A stretch of 33,870 nt of DNA, from the NCBI GenBank assembly GCA_937864815.1, contig CALMJY010000057.1, positions 1 through 33,870 of the forward strand, read 5' to 3'. The stretch comes from an uncultured Bacteroidota bacterium (GTDB lineage Bacteria > Bacteroidota > Bacteroidia > Bacteroidales > VadinHA17). This document shows positions 26,086-33,840 of the stretch, in pieces (positions within the stretch are counted from its first letter, which is position 1; each line of letters starts with the position of its first letter). The notes below the pieces were generated by a model that was not told the DNA's origin, searched no databases, and saw only the letters and a list, made by a program, of their open reading frames with translations. Both the position numbers and the translations under genes were made by a program.

Positions 26086-26117
26086 CCCCTGAGCCCTGTG
26101 TCCTGCACCCTGTGCCG
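26086..26117. repeat. CCCTG-type low-complexity repeat
   Basis: CCCTGAGCCCTGTGTCCTGC-type sequence with four CCTG-containing units directly after the phoH stop codon (minus strand). No good hairpin plus T run, so it does not look like a classic terminator. Confidence 0.55.
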
Positions 26118-26119
26118 TT

Positions 26120-27454
26120 TTATAATAGTTTACTTGCCAGTTCGGCAAGAAAACTGCGTTCACCCTTTACAAGGTTAACATGTGCAAAAATATCCTGATC
26201 CTTCATTTTGTCGGAAAGGTAGCTTAATCCGTTTGATGCTGTATCAAGGTAAGGTGAATCAATCTGTTCAATGTCACCTGTAAAGACCATTTTGGTTCCT
26301 TCCCCCGCTCGTGTTATAATGGTCTTTATCTCATGCGGAGTAAGGTTCTGAGCTTCATCCACAATGAAGAAGATGCTTGAAAGACTTCTTCCCCTTATAT
26401 AGGCAAGCGGGGTAATCACGAGTTTTTCCTCCTTCATCATATCATTAATTCTCAGGAACTCAGGACTCTGGTGGCTGAATTTATGCTTAATGACTGTAAG
26501 GTTATCATAAAGAGGCTGCATATACGGGTCCATCTTTTCCTTTACATCACCAGGGAGGAATCCGAGATCCCTGTTGGCAAGAGGCACGATAGGACGAGCC
26601 AGGAATATCTGCTTGTATCTCTTATGCTGTGAAAGTGCCGCAGCAAGAGCCAGTAGTGTTTTTCCGGTTCCTGCTTTTCCTGTAAGGGAAACAAGCTGGA
26701 TATCAGGGTTTGACAATGCTTCAAGGGCAAATGTCTGCTCTGCATTACGCGGATCGATACCATATGTAGTCTGCTTGATTACCCTGTTAAGCATTTTGTT
26801 AACGGGATTATAATGTGCCAGGGCACTTGCTCCGTTGTTCTTCATAATGAAAAACTGGTGCCCGGCAAGAGGCTGTTCAATACCGAATTCATCAGAATGC
26901 ACTCCTTCAGGTACCTCATAGAGCTTACTTATGAGCTCATGGCTGACAGCCTCAAAAATCCTGATACCCTTATAAAGGTCATCAATGTTGGCAACCTTGT
27001 CATTCTGATAGTCCTGTGCCAGAATGCCAAGCGACTTGGCTTTCATCCGGAGATTTATATCCTTAGTTATCAGGGCAACGGTTTTATCCTTGTTGGCATT
27101 ACAGACATAATCAGCAATTGCAAGAATACGGTGATCTGAAGTTCTTTCCGGAAAGGACTGGCTTACCTTTTCCGAAAAATCCTTACCTGTTTCGATATGC
27201 AGATTGCCGAGATTATCCCCAAGAGGGATATTTGCAGTTAAAAGCATATCCCCTGATAGTTTGTCAAGCTCCCGCGTAAATTCACGTGCATGGAAATTTA
27301 TCAGATCATTTCCCCTTTTGAACTTGTCAAGTTCTTCAAGAACAACTATGGGAATTATTACATCATTCTCCTCAAAGTTGTAAATGCATTTATAGTCGTG
27401 AAGCAACACATTAGTATCGATAATAAACAATTTCTTGTTGTTCTTTTTTTTCAT
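26120..27454 (-). CDS. PhoH family protein with N-terminal PIN domain (PhoH2/YlaK-like)
   Basis: 444 residues in two domains. PIN RNase domain at about 1-150: KLFIIDTNVLLHD, with acidic residues in VVLEELDKFK and SDHRILAIADY, and TKDINLRMKAKSLG. PhoH ATPase at about 230-440: Walker A LTGKAGTGKTLLALAAA, Walker B FIVDEAQNLTPHEIKTIITR and the GTKMVFTGDIEQID motif. Such PIN-PhoH fusions are thought to be RNA-unwinding nucleases, acting on RNA in the cytoplasm. Transcribed divergently from folC across a ~127-nt gap. ATG start with lysine-rich MKKKNNKK. Confidence 0.94.
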   Translation of the reverse strand: MKKKNNKKLFIIDTNVLLHDYKCIYNFEENDVIIPIVVLEELDKFKRGNDLINFHAREFTRELDKLSGDMLLTANIPLGDNLGNLHIETGKDFSEKVSQSFPERTSDHRILAIADYVCNANKDKTVALITKDINLRMKAKSLGILAQDYQNDKVANIDDLYKGIRIFEAVSHELISKLYEVPEGVHSDEFGIEQPLAGHQFFIMKNNGASALAHYNPVNKMLNRVIKQTTYGIDPRNAEQTFALEALSNPDIQLVSLTGKAGTGKTLLALAAALSQHKRYKQIFLARPIVPLANRDLGFLPGDVKEKMDPYMQPLYDNLTVIKHKFSHQSPEFLRINDMMKEEKLVITPLAYIRGRSLSSIFFIVDEAQNLTPHEIKTIITRAGEGTKMVFTGDIEQIDSPYLDTASNGLSYLSDKMKDQDIFAHVNLVKGERSFLAELASKLL

Positions 27455-27581
27455 TTTTAATACCCTCTAATTCAAAGTGTTACAACAAAAACAATAATAG
27501 ATTAATCCACCTGTAAAAATAACATATTTAAACCATTAATTGTTTGCTGTTAGTAAACTATGTTATTTTGTGGAAAAAAGA

Positions 27582-28871
27582 ATGACGTATAAGGAGACAC
27601 TAGACTTTCTTTATTCGCAACTACCGGCATATCACAGGATAGGGAAAGCAGCATATAAGAATGATCTTGGCAATACACTGGCTCTTGATGAATATTTTGG
27701 CCATCCCCATGAAAAATATAAAACGATCCATATAGCAGGAACGAATGGTAAAGGATCTGTTTCACATCTGACTGCTTCTGTTTTGCAGGAGTCGGGTTTC
27801 AGGACAGGTTTGTACACTTCACCACACCTTAAGGATTTCAGGGAGCGGATTAAGGTGAATGGTGAAAAAATTCCTGAAAAAGAAGTTATATCATTCGTTG
27901 AACTTCATAAAGATATTCTTCAATCGTTGCAGCCTTCATTTTTTGAAATGAGTGTTGCCATGGCTCTTGATTATTTTGCAAGGGTAAATGTTGACATTGC
28001 TGTTATAGAGGTTGGTCTGGGGGGAAGGCTTGATTCCACAAATATCATTACCCCGGTTTTATCTGTTATTACAAATATCGGGCATGATCACATGGATCTG
28101 CTTGGGGATACACTGGCAAAAATAGCTGTTGAAAAAGCAGGGGTCATTAAGAATGGAGTCCCTGTTGTGATTGGTGAAACAAATTCTGAAATTCGTGAAA
28201 TATTTTCATCTGCTGCAGAAAAATCAGGTTCACAGATTTATTTTTCAGAGGAAAATTATTCATGCATGCTTGATAAAATGGATTTCAGTCAAAATGAGCG
28301 TCACTTTATTGTGACATCGAACACAGATCAACAGAAAACAGAAGGAACAATTCCACTCGGAGGAGATTACCAGGCGGCAAATCTCAGAACTCTGCTTCAG
28401 TTATTAAAATGCCTTTCCGGTACTCTAAATCTGACAAATGAGAATATAGTTAACGGTATAAGAAATGTGGTTAAGAATACCGGATTAATGGGGCGATGGC
28501 AGGTTCTTGGCAGAGATCCTTTAATTGTGTGTGACACGGGTCATAACCGGGAGGGGCTGGAATATGTTATAAAACAGCTTTTGATGGTTGATGTGGTTAA
28601 AAGGCATTTTGTGATAGGTTTCGTAAGTGACAAGGATCTTGGATCAGTTCTGCCATTATTCCCAGCTGATGCTGAATATTATTTTACCAGGGCATCAGTT
28701 CCAAGGGCGATGGATGAAAATAAATTATTGAATGAGGCTTCCATTTTTGGATTAAAGGGGAAGTCTTATCCTTCAGTAGGAGAGGCATATACAGCAGCCA
28801 GATCAAATGCATCTCAAAAGGATCTTATATTTGTAGGGGGCAGTACTTTTGTTGTGGCTGAAGTAATATAA
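27582..28871 (+). CDS. folC: Bifunctional folylpolyglutamate/dihydrofolate synthase
   Basis: 429 residues from ATG 27582 (MTYKETLDFLYSQ), the family N-terminus; the frame is open up to a TTG at 27540. Adds glutamate to dihydropteroate/folates. Mur-ligase-like ATP motif IAGTNGKGSVSH, TSPHLKDFRERI, the EVGLGGRLDSTNII motif, NIGHDHMDLLG and C-terminal DTGHNREG. All present, so it should be active. The dihydrofolate synthase role is usual in single-copy bacterial FolC. A GGAAAAAAGA stretch just before the ATG may aid initiation. Confidence 0.95.
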   Translation: MTYKETLDFLYSQLPAYHRIGKAAYKNDLGNTLALDEYFGHPHEKYKTIHIAGTNGKGSVSHLTASVLQESGFRTGLYTSPHLKDFRERIKVNGEKIPEKEVISFVELHKDILQSLQPSFFEMSVAMALDYFARVNVDIAVIEVGLGGRLDSTNIITPVLSVITNIGHDHMDLLGDTLAKIAVEKAGVIKNGVPVVIGETNSEIREIFSSAAEKSGSQIYFSEENYSCMLDKMDFSQNERHFIVTSNTDQQKTEGTIPLGGDYQAANLRTLLQLLKCLSGTLNLTNENIVNGIRNVVKNTGLMGRWQVLGRDPLIVCDTGHNREGLEYVIKQLLMVDVVKRHFVIGFVSDKDLGSVLPLFPADAEYYFTRASVPRAMDENKLLNEASIFGLKGKSYPSVGEAYTAARSNASQKDLIFVGGSTFVVAEVI

Positions 28872-28878
28872 AATTTCT

Positions 28879-28886
28879 TAAATTTG
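28879..28886 (+). promoter_or_regulatory. Candidate -7 element for the 5'-nucleotidase gene
   Basis: TAAATTTG matches TAnnTTTG, 22 nt before the ATG at 28909, in the short gap after folC. No TTTG at ideal -33 spacing. Could be chance. Confidence 0.35.
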
Positions 28887-28908
28887 ATCTGGTGAATAGT
28901 AATGTCTG

Positions 28909-30711
28909 ATGAATAGAATCTTCCTAATATTTTTACTGGTATATTTTTCATTGTCTTTATCAGCTCAGCCTGCAGGAAAAGTTGTACTGTTGTATACTAA
29001 TGATATTCATTCCAGAGTAACAGGTTTTGGTCCCGAATCCTATTATTCTCCAGTTACTGTAAATGACGACAAAACTACCGGAGGATTTGCAAGGATAGCT
29101 TCTGTTATTGAAAACGAAAAAAAGCAAAATACAGGTACCACACTGGTTCTTGATGCGGGTGATTTCCTTATGGGAACTCTTTTTCAGCATCTGGAACCAG
29201 GTACCGGATTTCAGTTGCCACTTATGAAACGCATGGGTTATGATGTGGTTTGTATAGGGAATCATGAGTTTGATTATGGACCGGAAAAGCTTGCAGAAAT
29301 CATTACTTCTTCATCAAAAAAGGGTGAATTGCCGGCAATATTGTTAAGTAACGCAGTTTTCAGTAAAAAGGATATTAAGGATGATTCGCTTGAAGAGCTG
29401 TTTAGTAAAAACTCAATTCTGCGAAAATATGTAATTGAGCGTGACGGTATTAAATTCGGATTCTTTTCGCTGATGGGAAAAGTTGCGGATGAAAATGCTG
29501 CATATGCCCCTCCTGTTGAATTTTCAAAGCAGATAGCTGCCGCAAAAAAGATGGTGAAAGAGCTTAAGAAGGAAGGTTGTGATGTAATAATCTGTTTGTC
29601 TCATTCAGGTATTGATAAGGACAAAGATGGCGGATGGAAAGGAGAAGATGTTGAACTTGCTCAAAAAGTAAAAGGTATAGATGTGATAATAAGCGGCCAT
29701 ACACATACTCAGCTTGATAAGCCTCTTATGATAAACGGAGTTCCAATTGTTCAAAGTGGAGATTACGGAAGAAATGTTGGCAGACTTGAACTGTCATTTG
29801 AAAAGGGCAGTATAAAAATCACTGACGGCAGACTTATTCCGGTAGATGACAGAATTTCCGGCAATACTGATATAAATTCCAGAATTGAAGAGCAGAAGCG
29901 GATCGTTGACAATGAAATACTTAAACCGCTGGGGATGGAGTATGGAAAAAGTATTGCAGAATCTGATTTCCTTCTGGTCTGCGATGAACAGGGTGATGTT
30001 GAGGGCAGTAATCTGGGACCTTTTGTTGCCGATGCGATACATAAATATGTAAACAGACATTCGGAATCAGGTACCGATGTGAGTATGGTGGCAACCGGGG
30101 TTATAAGGGAAAAGATACTCCCCGGACCGCAGACTGCACCCGATATATTCAGAGTGATGTCGATGGGATCAGGAAAGGATAAGGTCCCTGGTTATCCTCT
30201 TGCAAGAGTGTATGTTACAGGAAAAGAACTGAAAAGCATACTTGAAATACTGAATGTTGCATGGAAATCGACACCTGCCAACTACTGTTATTTTTCAGGA
30301 ATCAGGGTGGAGACAAATCCTGACGGAGGATTACTTAAAAAGATAAAAAAGGTTGAAATATTTAAAGGTGACGGATCATCTCATGCTGTTGATTTTTCCA
30401 GGAAAAATAAAACTCTGTTTGCAATTACTGCAAATTCATATATGCTGGAGTTCATCGGGATAATAAAAAAGATGAGTTTTGGCCTGATAAATGTAACACC
30501 TAAGGATAGCGCCGGAAACAGGATAGCGGATATGAGTTTCGCTGTAATCGACATGGATAGTAGTAAGGATGGTATCCAGGAGGGTAAAGAATGGCTTGCA
30601 CTGATTGAGTATCTTCAGTCAATGAAAGACACAAACGGAAACGGTGTTCCTGATATTGATTCAAAATACAGGAATGCAATAAGGACTCATTTCCCTGTAA
30701 GCTCCGAATAG
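28909..30711 (+). CDS. Secreted 5'-nucleotidase / UshA-like metallophosphoesterase
   Basis: 600 residues. Signal peptide of about 20 residues ending LSAQ. N-terminal calcineurin-like domain (about 24-310): LLYTNDIHSRV, LDAGDF, GNHEFDYG, CLSHSGIDKD and SGHTHTQL bind two metals. C-terminal 5_nucleotid_C domain (about 345-560) with GNRIADM near its end binds the nucleotide. It likely removes phosphate from nucleotides in the periplasm or at the surface to scavenge nucleosides and phosphate. No lipobox or GPI-like anchor, and no T9SS CTD is seen at the end. Convergent with the M28 gene, only 2 nt between stop codons. Confidence 0.93.
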   Translation: MNRIFLIFLLVYFSLSLSAQPAGKVVLLYTNDIHSRVTGFGPESYYSPVTVNDDKTTGGFARIASVIENEKKQNTGTTLVLDAGDFLMGTLFQHLEPGTGFQLPLMKRMGYDVVCIGNHEFDYGPEKLAEIITSSSKKGELPAILLSNAVFSKKDIKDDSLEELFSKNSILRKYVIERDGIKFGFFSLMGKVADENAAYAPPVEFSKQIAAAKKMVKELKKEGCDVIICLSHSGIDKDKDGGWKGEDVELAQKVKGIDVIISGHTHTQLDKPLMINGVPIVQSGDYGRNVGRLELSFEKGSIKITDGRLIPVDDRISGNTDINSRIEEQKRIVDNEILKPLGMEYGKSIAESDFLLVCDEQGDVEGSNLGPFVADAIHKYVNRHSESGTDVSMVATGVIREKILPGPQTAPDIFRVMSMGSGKDKVPGYPLARVYVTGKELKSILEILNVAWKSTPANYCYFSGIRVETNPDGGLLKKIKKVEIFKGDGSSHAVDFSRKNKTLFAITANSYMLEFIGIIKKMSFGLINVTPKDSAGNRIADMSFAVIDMDSSKDGIQEGKEWLALIEYLQSMKDTNGNGVPDIDSKYRNAIRTHFPVSSE

Positions 30712-30713
30712 GC

Positions 30714-32363
30714 TTATTTATTTTTTGTACCCCATGTGCTGAAAGGGAAATCAACAACCGGCCTTGTCTTTCTGTTTGCCACCTCCAGACCTATTTCATA
30801 CATAGTACGGGTAATCAGTTCCATTTTGCCGAAATCGAGTTTTTCGATAACGTCACCCGGGGTGTGATAATCTGAATGGAGGCCTGTTGTAAAGAACAGA
30901 ACCGGTATATCCTTCTTAACGAAATTGTAATGATCGCTCCTTGAAAACAACTGCAATGGATGGCCCCTTCCGCTCAGACTGTAATCAAAGGCGATCCTGC
31001 TCTTTTTATCAATTTCGTCGGCAATGGCAATAAGTTCCTTGCTCTGGTTATCAGTAATTACGAAAACAGTATCCGGCCCGGACATTGGTGTCTGATCGGT
31101 TGAATCAGCAACTCCTTTAACACGGCCTATCATATCCATATTGAGGTCAGCAACTGTTTTTTCAAGCGGGAAGAGAGGAGCCCTGGTATAGGATTCTGAG
31201 CCAAATAAGCCGATCTCTTCACCTGAAACCCAGAGGAAAAGAATTGATCTGGAGGGTTTCTTTCTAAGCGATCCGAATGCCTGTGCCATTTCAAGTAAGG
31301 CAGCGCAGCCTGAGGCGTCATCATCTGCGCCCGGATGCACTTTGTCTCCTGTGCCTCCTATGTGATCGTAATGTCCTGAAAATACAACAACCTCATTTTT
31401 AAGGACCGGATCACTACCTTCTATGTATCCAGCGATATTATTAAGCGTTAAGTCTTTGCTGATAGTTTTTGTATCAATATATAATTTGGTGTCAGCGATT
31501 TCGAAAGACCTGCTCTTGAGAGAATTATTAATTTCGTTCTGGAGGTCTGTAAGTGTTTTGCCCGATCTGCTAAGTATCTGATCAGCCAGATTTCTGTGAA
31601 TGAACAGAACTTTTGGCAGTGAAGCCATAAAAGGATTTGGAGTTTTTTCCTTATCGCCTTTGAGCGATAATTCTGAGTCAAGATAACCAATAATACCCGA
31701 ATTTGATTCTTCAAATGACTTGAATCCCGATTTAGGATCTGAAACTATAAGAATCGCTTTAGGTTTTGTAAGGATAAGTGTTGATAATTTAATCTGGAAA
31801 TTCATTTCTGATAACCATCCTGGTTCTTCAAAGTGACTTGTTTTGCCGTCTTCCTTCAAAGGAGCCCTGTTCATAATCAGTAAAATCTTTCCTTCGGTTT
31901 TAATATTTTCAAAATCATTGTAATTGTATTTATCAGTCTTGATTCCATATCCTGCAAATACAATTTCACCCTCTATAGTGAATTCGGCAGGACCAGTTGG
32001 TACAAGGTTATAAAAAGTCTCATTACTTGTCAGAGTGTCTTTACCTTTAAGAATAATCTTTATTTCAGATTTCTCGAAATCAGTTACTTTCCTGCTTAAA
32101 TTATATGGCTGATAAAAGCTGTTCCCATTTGCAGGCTTGAGTCCTGTTAGTTTAGCCTGAGATGCAAGGTACCGGGCTGCTATTTCTAAACCTTCCTCAC
32201 CGTTCTTTCTCCCTTCAAGAAGGGGAGAGGCAAGGAATGAAACATGGCTTTCAAGATCCTTTGCTGTGATAGTCTGGGAGGAACTGTTCTTTTGAGCACT
32301 GACTGAAATTACTGATAATAAGACAAATGTGGCTGTAAGACTGACGATTATTGGTTTGTTCAT
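30714..32363 (-). CDS. Secreted M28 family zinc aminopeptidase with PA domain
   Basis: 549 residues. Signal peptide ends at VSAQ. After the N-terminal part (HVSFLASPLLEGRKNGEEG), a PA-like insert (about 105-260, VPTGPAEF to FIHRNLAD) precedes the M28 peptidase domain (about 315-545). Zinc ligands: GHYDHIG, HPGADDDASG, SGEEIGLFGS (catalytic E plus ligand), NMDMIG and DYHTPGD. All present, so it should be an active di-zinc aminopeptidase, cleaving N-terminal residues from peptides in the periplasm or outside. No T9SS CTD visible at the C-terminus. Nothing in the context narrows the substrate. Confidence 0.94.
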   Translation of the reverse strand: MNKPIIVSLTATFVLLSVISVSAQKNSSSQTITAKDLESHVSFLASPLLEGRKNGEEGLEIAARYLASQAKLTGLKPANGNSFYQPYNLSRKVTDFEKSEIKIILKGKDTLTSNETFYNLVPTGPAEFTIEGEIVFAGYGIKTDKYNYNDFENIKTEGKILLIMNRAPLKEDGKTSHFEEPGWLSEMNFQIKLSTLILTKPKAILIVSDPKSGFKSFEESNSGIIGYLDSELSLKGDKEKTPNPFMASLPKVLFIHRNLADQILSRSGKTLTDLQNEINNSLKSRSFEIADTKLYIDTKTISKDLTLNNIAGYIEGSDPVLKNEVVVFSGHYDHIGGTGDKVHPGADDDASGCAALLEMAQAFGSLRKKPSRSILFLWVSGEEIGLFGSESYTRAPLFPLEKTVADLNMDMIGRVKGVADSTDQTPMSGPDTVFVITDNQSKELIAIADEIDKKSRIAFDYSLSGRGHPLQLFSRSDHYNFVKKDIPVLFFTTGLHSDYHTPGDVIEKLDFGKMELITRTMYEIGLEVANRKTRPVVDFPFSTWGTKNK

Positions 32364-32430
32364 TTTGTATGATATGGTTATGTGAAATGGTATTTTGACA
32401 AAGTAATAAAGAAATAAGGGATAATTTTCA

Positions 32431-32438
32431 TAATTTTG
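32431..32438 (+). promoter_or_regulatory. Candidate -7 element for the TerC-family gene
   Basis: TAATTTTG matches TAnnTTTG, 19 nt before the ATG at 32458. The 94-nt gap shows no manganese (yybP-ykoY) riboswitch pattern that I could see. Confidence 0.35.
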
Positions 32439-32457
32439 TGGCCTAAATTTTTAAAGG

Positions 32458-33387
32458 ATGGGTATAAGCATCTGGTTCTGGATCGGGTTTCATATTTTCA
32501 TTTTTATAATGCTGGCACTTGACCTGGGTGTATTTCATAAGAAATCACATAAAGTGCCTGTTAAAGAGGCTCTTACATGGAGTCTGGTCTGGATCTCCCT
32601 TGCCATGGCTTTTAACTTGCTGATCTATTTTAAGTTTGGCAAAATCAAAGCACTTGAATTTCTTACAGGATATGTAATTGAATACTCACTAAGTGTTGAT
32701 AATATTTTTGTTTTTATTCTGATATTCTCATATTTTGCCGTAAAGGATGAGTATCAGCACAGGGTATTGTTCTGGGGTATTCTGGGCGCTTTAATAATGA
32801 GAGCAATATTCATCTTTGCAGGAGTTGCCCTGATAAACAGGTTCCACTGGATAGTGATAATTTTTGGAGGTTTCCTTGTTTACACCGGTATTCATATGTT
32901 GTTTTCGAAAGATACAGAAGTAGACCCTGAGAAGAATGCGATTGTGAAATTTTTCAGGAAGTTTTTGCCGGTATCAGAAAATTATCATGGAGACAGGCTC
33001 TTTATCAGGCAGAACCACAAGCTTTATGCTACACCTTTATTTCTCGTTCTCCTGGTTATTGAATCATCCGATCTTATATTTGCAGTTGACAGTATACCTG
33101 CCATTCTGGCAATCAGTCAGGACAGGCTGATTGTTTACACTTCGAATATTTTCGCTATTCTGGGACTCCGGTCACTATATTTTGCAGTATCCGGAATTAT
33201 GGGATTCTTCAGATTCCTGAAGATCGGGTTGGCATTTGTCCTGACCTTTGTTGGAACAAAAATGCTACTGGCGTTTTTTGGAATTGAGATACATATTGTT
33301 GCCTCATTGCTTGTGATTATTTCAATACTTACGATATCCATTCTGGCTTCAGTGTTGATAAGAGAAAACAAGCCTGAAGAAAAATAG
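32458..33387 (+). CDS. TerC/Alx family inner-membrane metal transporter
   Basis: 309 residues with about eight to nine transmembrane helices. TerC hallmarks: LALDLGVFHKKSHKV, the acidic helix IEYSLSVDNIFVF, and in the second half LLVIESSDLIFAVDSIPA, where the aspartates are thought to bind metal. The family includes Mn2+ exporters (Alx, MeeF/YceF) and tellurite-resistance TerC. No ter operon surrounds it, so a housekeeping manganese-export role is more likely; this is inference. ATG with AAAGG just upstream. Confidence 0.94.
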   Translation: MGISIWFWIGFHIFIFIMLALDLGVFHKKSHKVPVKEALTWSLVWISLAMAFNLLIYFKFGKIKALEFLTGYVIEYSLSVDNIFVFILIFSYFAVKDEYQHRVLFWGILGALIMRAIFIFAGVALINRFHWIVIIFGGFLVYTGIHMLFSKDTEVDPEKNAIVKFFRKFLPVSENYHGDRLFIRQNHKLYATPLFLVLLVIESSDLIFAVDSIPAILAISQDRLIVYTSNIFAILGLRSLYFAVSGIMGFFRFLKIGLAFVLTFVGTKMLLAFFGIEIHIVASLLVIISILTISILASVLIRENKPEEK

Positions 33388-33475
33388 CAGTTTGAGGTTT
33401 TTAAAATATTGTATTGGGAGTGTACTTTATTATTTCCGCATTTAGCTTTTATAAATACGATGTACTTAAACGAGA

Positions 33476-33501
33476 AACCCCGCGTATGCGGGGTTCTGTT
33501 T
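33476..33501. terminator. Hairpin terminator downstream of TerC gene and of the tRNA-like fragment
   Basis: AACCCCGC (33476-33483) pairs perfectly with GCGGGGTT (33488-33495) around GTAT. T-rich tracts lie on both sides, so it can stop transcription from TerC (plus) and from the tRNA-like unit (minus). The same hairpin design recurs at 33814-33831. Confidence 0.8.
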
Positions 33502-33503
33502 TG

Positions 33504-33568
33504 TGGGGGTTGGCGGGATCGAACCGCCGACCCTCCCGACTTATGAATCGGGATGCTCAGAACCAGCT
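33504..33568 (-). pseudogene. tRNA-like fragment lacking its 5' acceptor strand (tRNA pseudogene)
   Basis: Read on the minus strand, the 3' part is a textbook tRNA end: T-arm GGCGG-TTCGATC-CCGCC (33528-33512, fully paired), acceptor strand AACCCCC and discriminator A at 33504. Before it are a 5-nt variable loop GGGTC and an arm TCCCG/CGGGA whose loop is 10 nt (ATTCATAAGT) rather than 7, and a D-loop remnant AGCTGGTTCTGAGCA. The matching 5' acceptor strand GGGGGTT and a proper D-stem 5' side are missing. The loop contains CAT, but I would not assign an anticodon. It overlaps the last codons of the GIY-YIG gene. Confidence 0.7.
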
Positions 33569-33804
33569 TTAATGAGTTCATCAATTCGTTGCCTGTTCTT
33601 CCATCGTTTGATTTGTTTTTCCCTTGACATAGCCTCTTTTTTAGTGACGAATCTTTCCGAATAAACAAGTTTCCAAGGTCTTCCGGAATTTGAAAATCCT
33701 TTTGATTTTCTATTATGTTTAGCAAGTCTGTCATTTATATCAGAAGTGAATCCGATATAATACTTATCAAGTTTTGATGAATAAATAATATACAAGAAGT
33801 ACAT
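33541..33804 (-). CDS. Small GIY-YIG nuclease-family protein
   Basis: 87 residues, one GIY-YIG domain of the UPF0213/YhbQ-like type common in Bacteroidota. Motif: LYIIY (4-8) then YYIGFT (15-20), R26 of the NDRLAKHN helix, and the glutamate region KKEAMSREKQIKRWKN (55-70), so it keeps candidate catalytic residues Y5, Y16, R26 and E57/E62. Such a domain cuts DNA or RNA; the target here is unknown. The last nine residues (KAGSEHPDS) are encoded by tRNA-like D-loop and anticodon-arm sequence. The ATG lies about 6-9 nt after the T run of the upstream terminator with no SD, so it depends on readthrough of a tRNA transcript or an unseen promoter. Confidence 0.85.
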   Translation of the reverse strand: MYFLYIIYSSKLDKYYIGFTSDINDRLAKHNRKSKGFSNSGRPWKLVYSERFVTKKEAMSREKQIKRWKNRQRIDELIKAGSEHPDS

Positions 33805-33807
33805 ATG

Positions 33808-33831
33808 AGAAAAACCCCGCGACAGCGGGGT
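33808..33831 (-). terminator. Rho-independent terminator following the right-hand tRNA 3' end
   Basis: On the minus strand, ACCCCGC (33831-33825 complement) pairs with GCGGGGT around a 4-nt loop, then TTTTT follows. It begins 10 nt after the tRNA 3' end at 33841 and finishes next to the GIY-YIG start codon. It is the second copy of the 33476-33501 hairpin. Confidence 0.85.
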
Positions 33832-33840
33832 CTGAATTAG

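Noticed and set aside
32364-32457. Manganese (yybP-ykoY) riboswitch before the TerC-family gene
   Set aside because: The gap is only 94 nt, AT-rich, and has no paired helices or conserved loop motifs of that class.
32458-33387. Tellurite-resistance island
   Set aside because: Only a TerC-family gene is present; no terA, terB, terD or terZ-type genes are nearby.
33504-33558. Calling a complete tRNA-Met (CAT) here
   Set aside because: The 5' acceptor strand is absent, the anticodon loop is 10 nt, and the D-arm is malformed, so a functional tRNA is not supported; only the T-arm and 3' end are canonical.
33135-33734. 199-codon minus-strand open frame
   Set aside because: It runs antisense to the TerC gene, across both the hairpin and tRNA-like fragment and into the GIY-YIG gene in another frame. 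Composition is not protein-like and the real genes explain the DNA.
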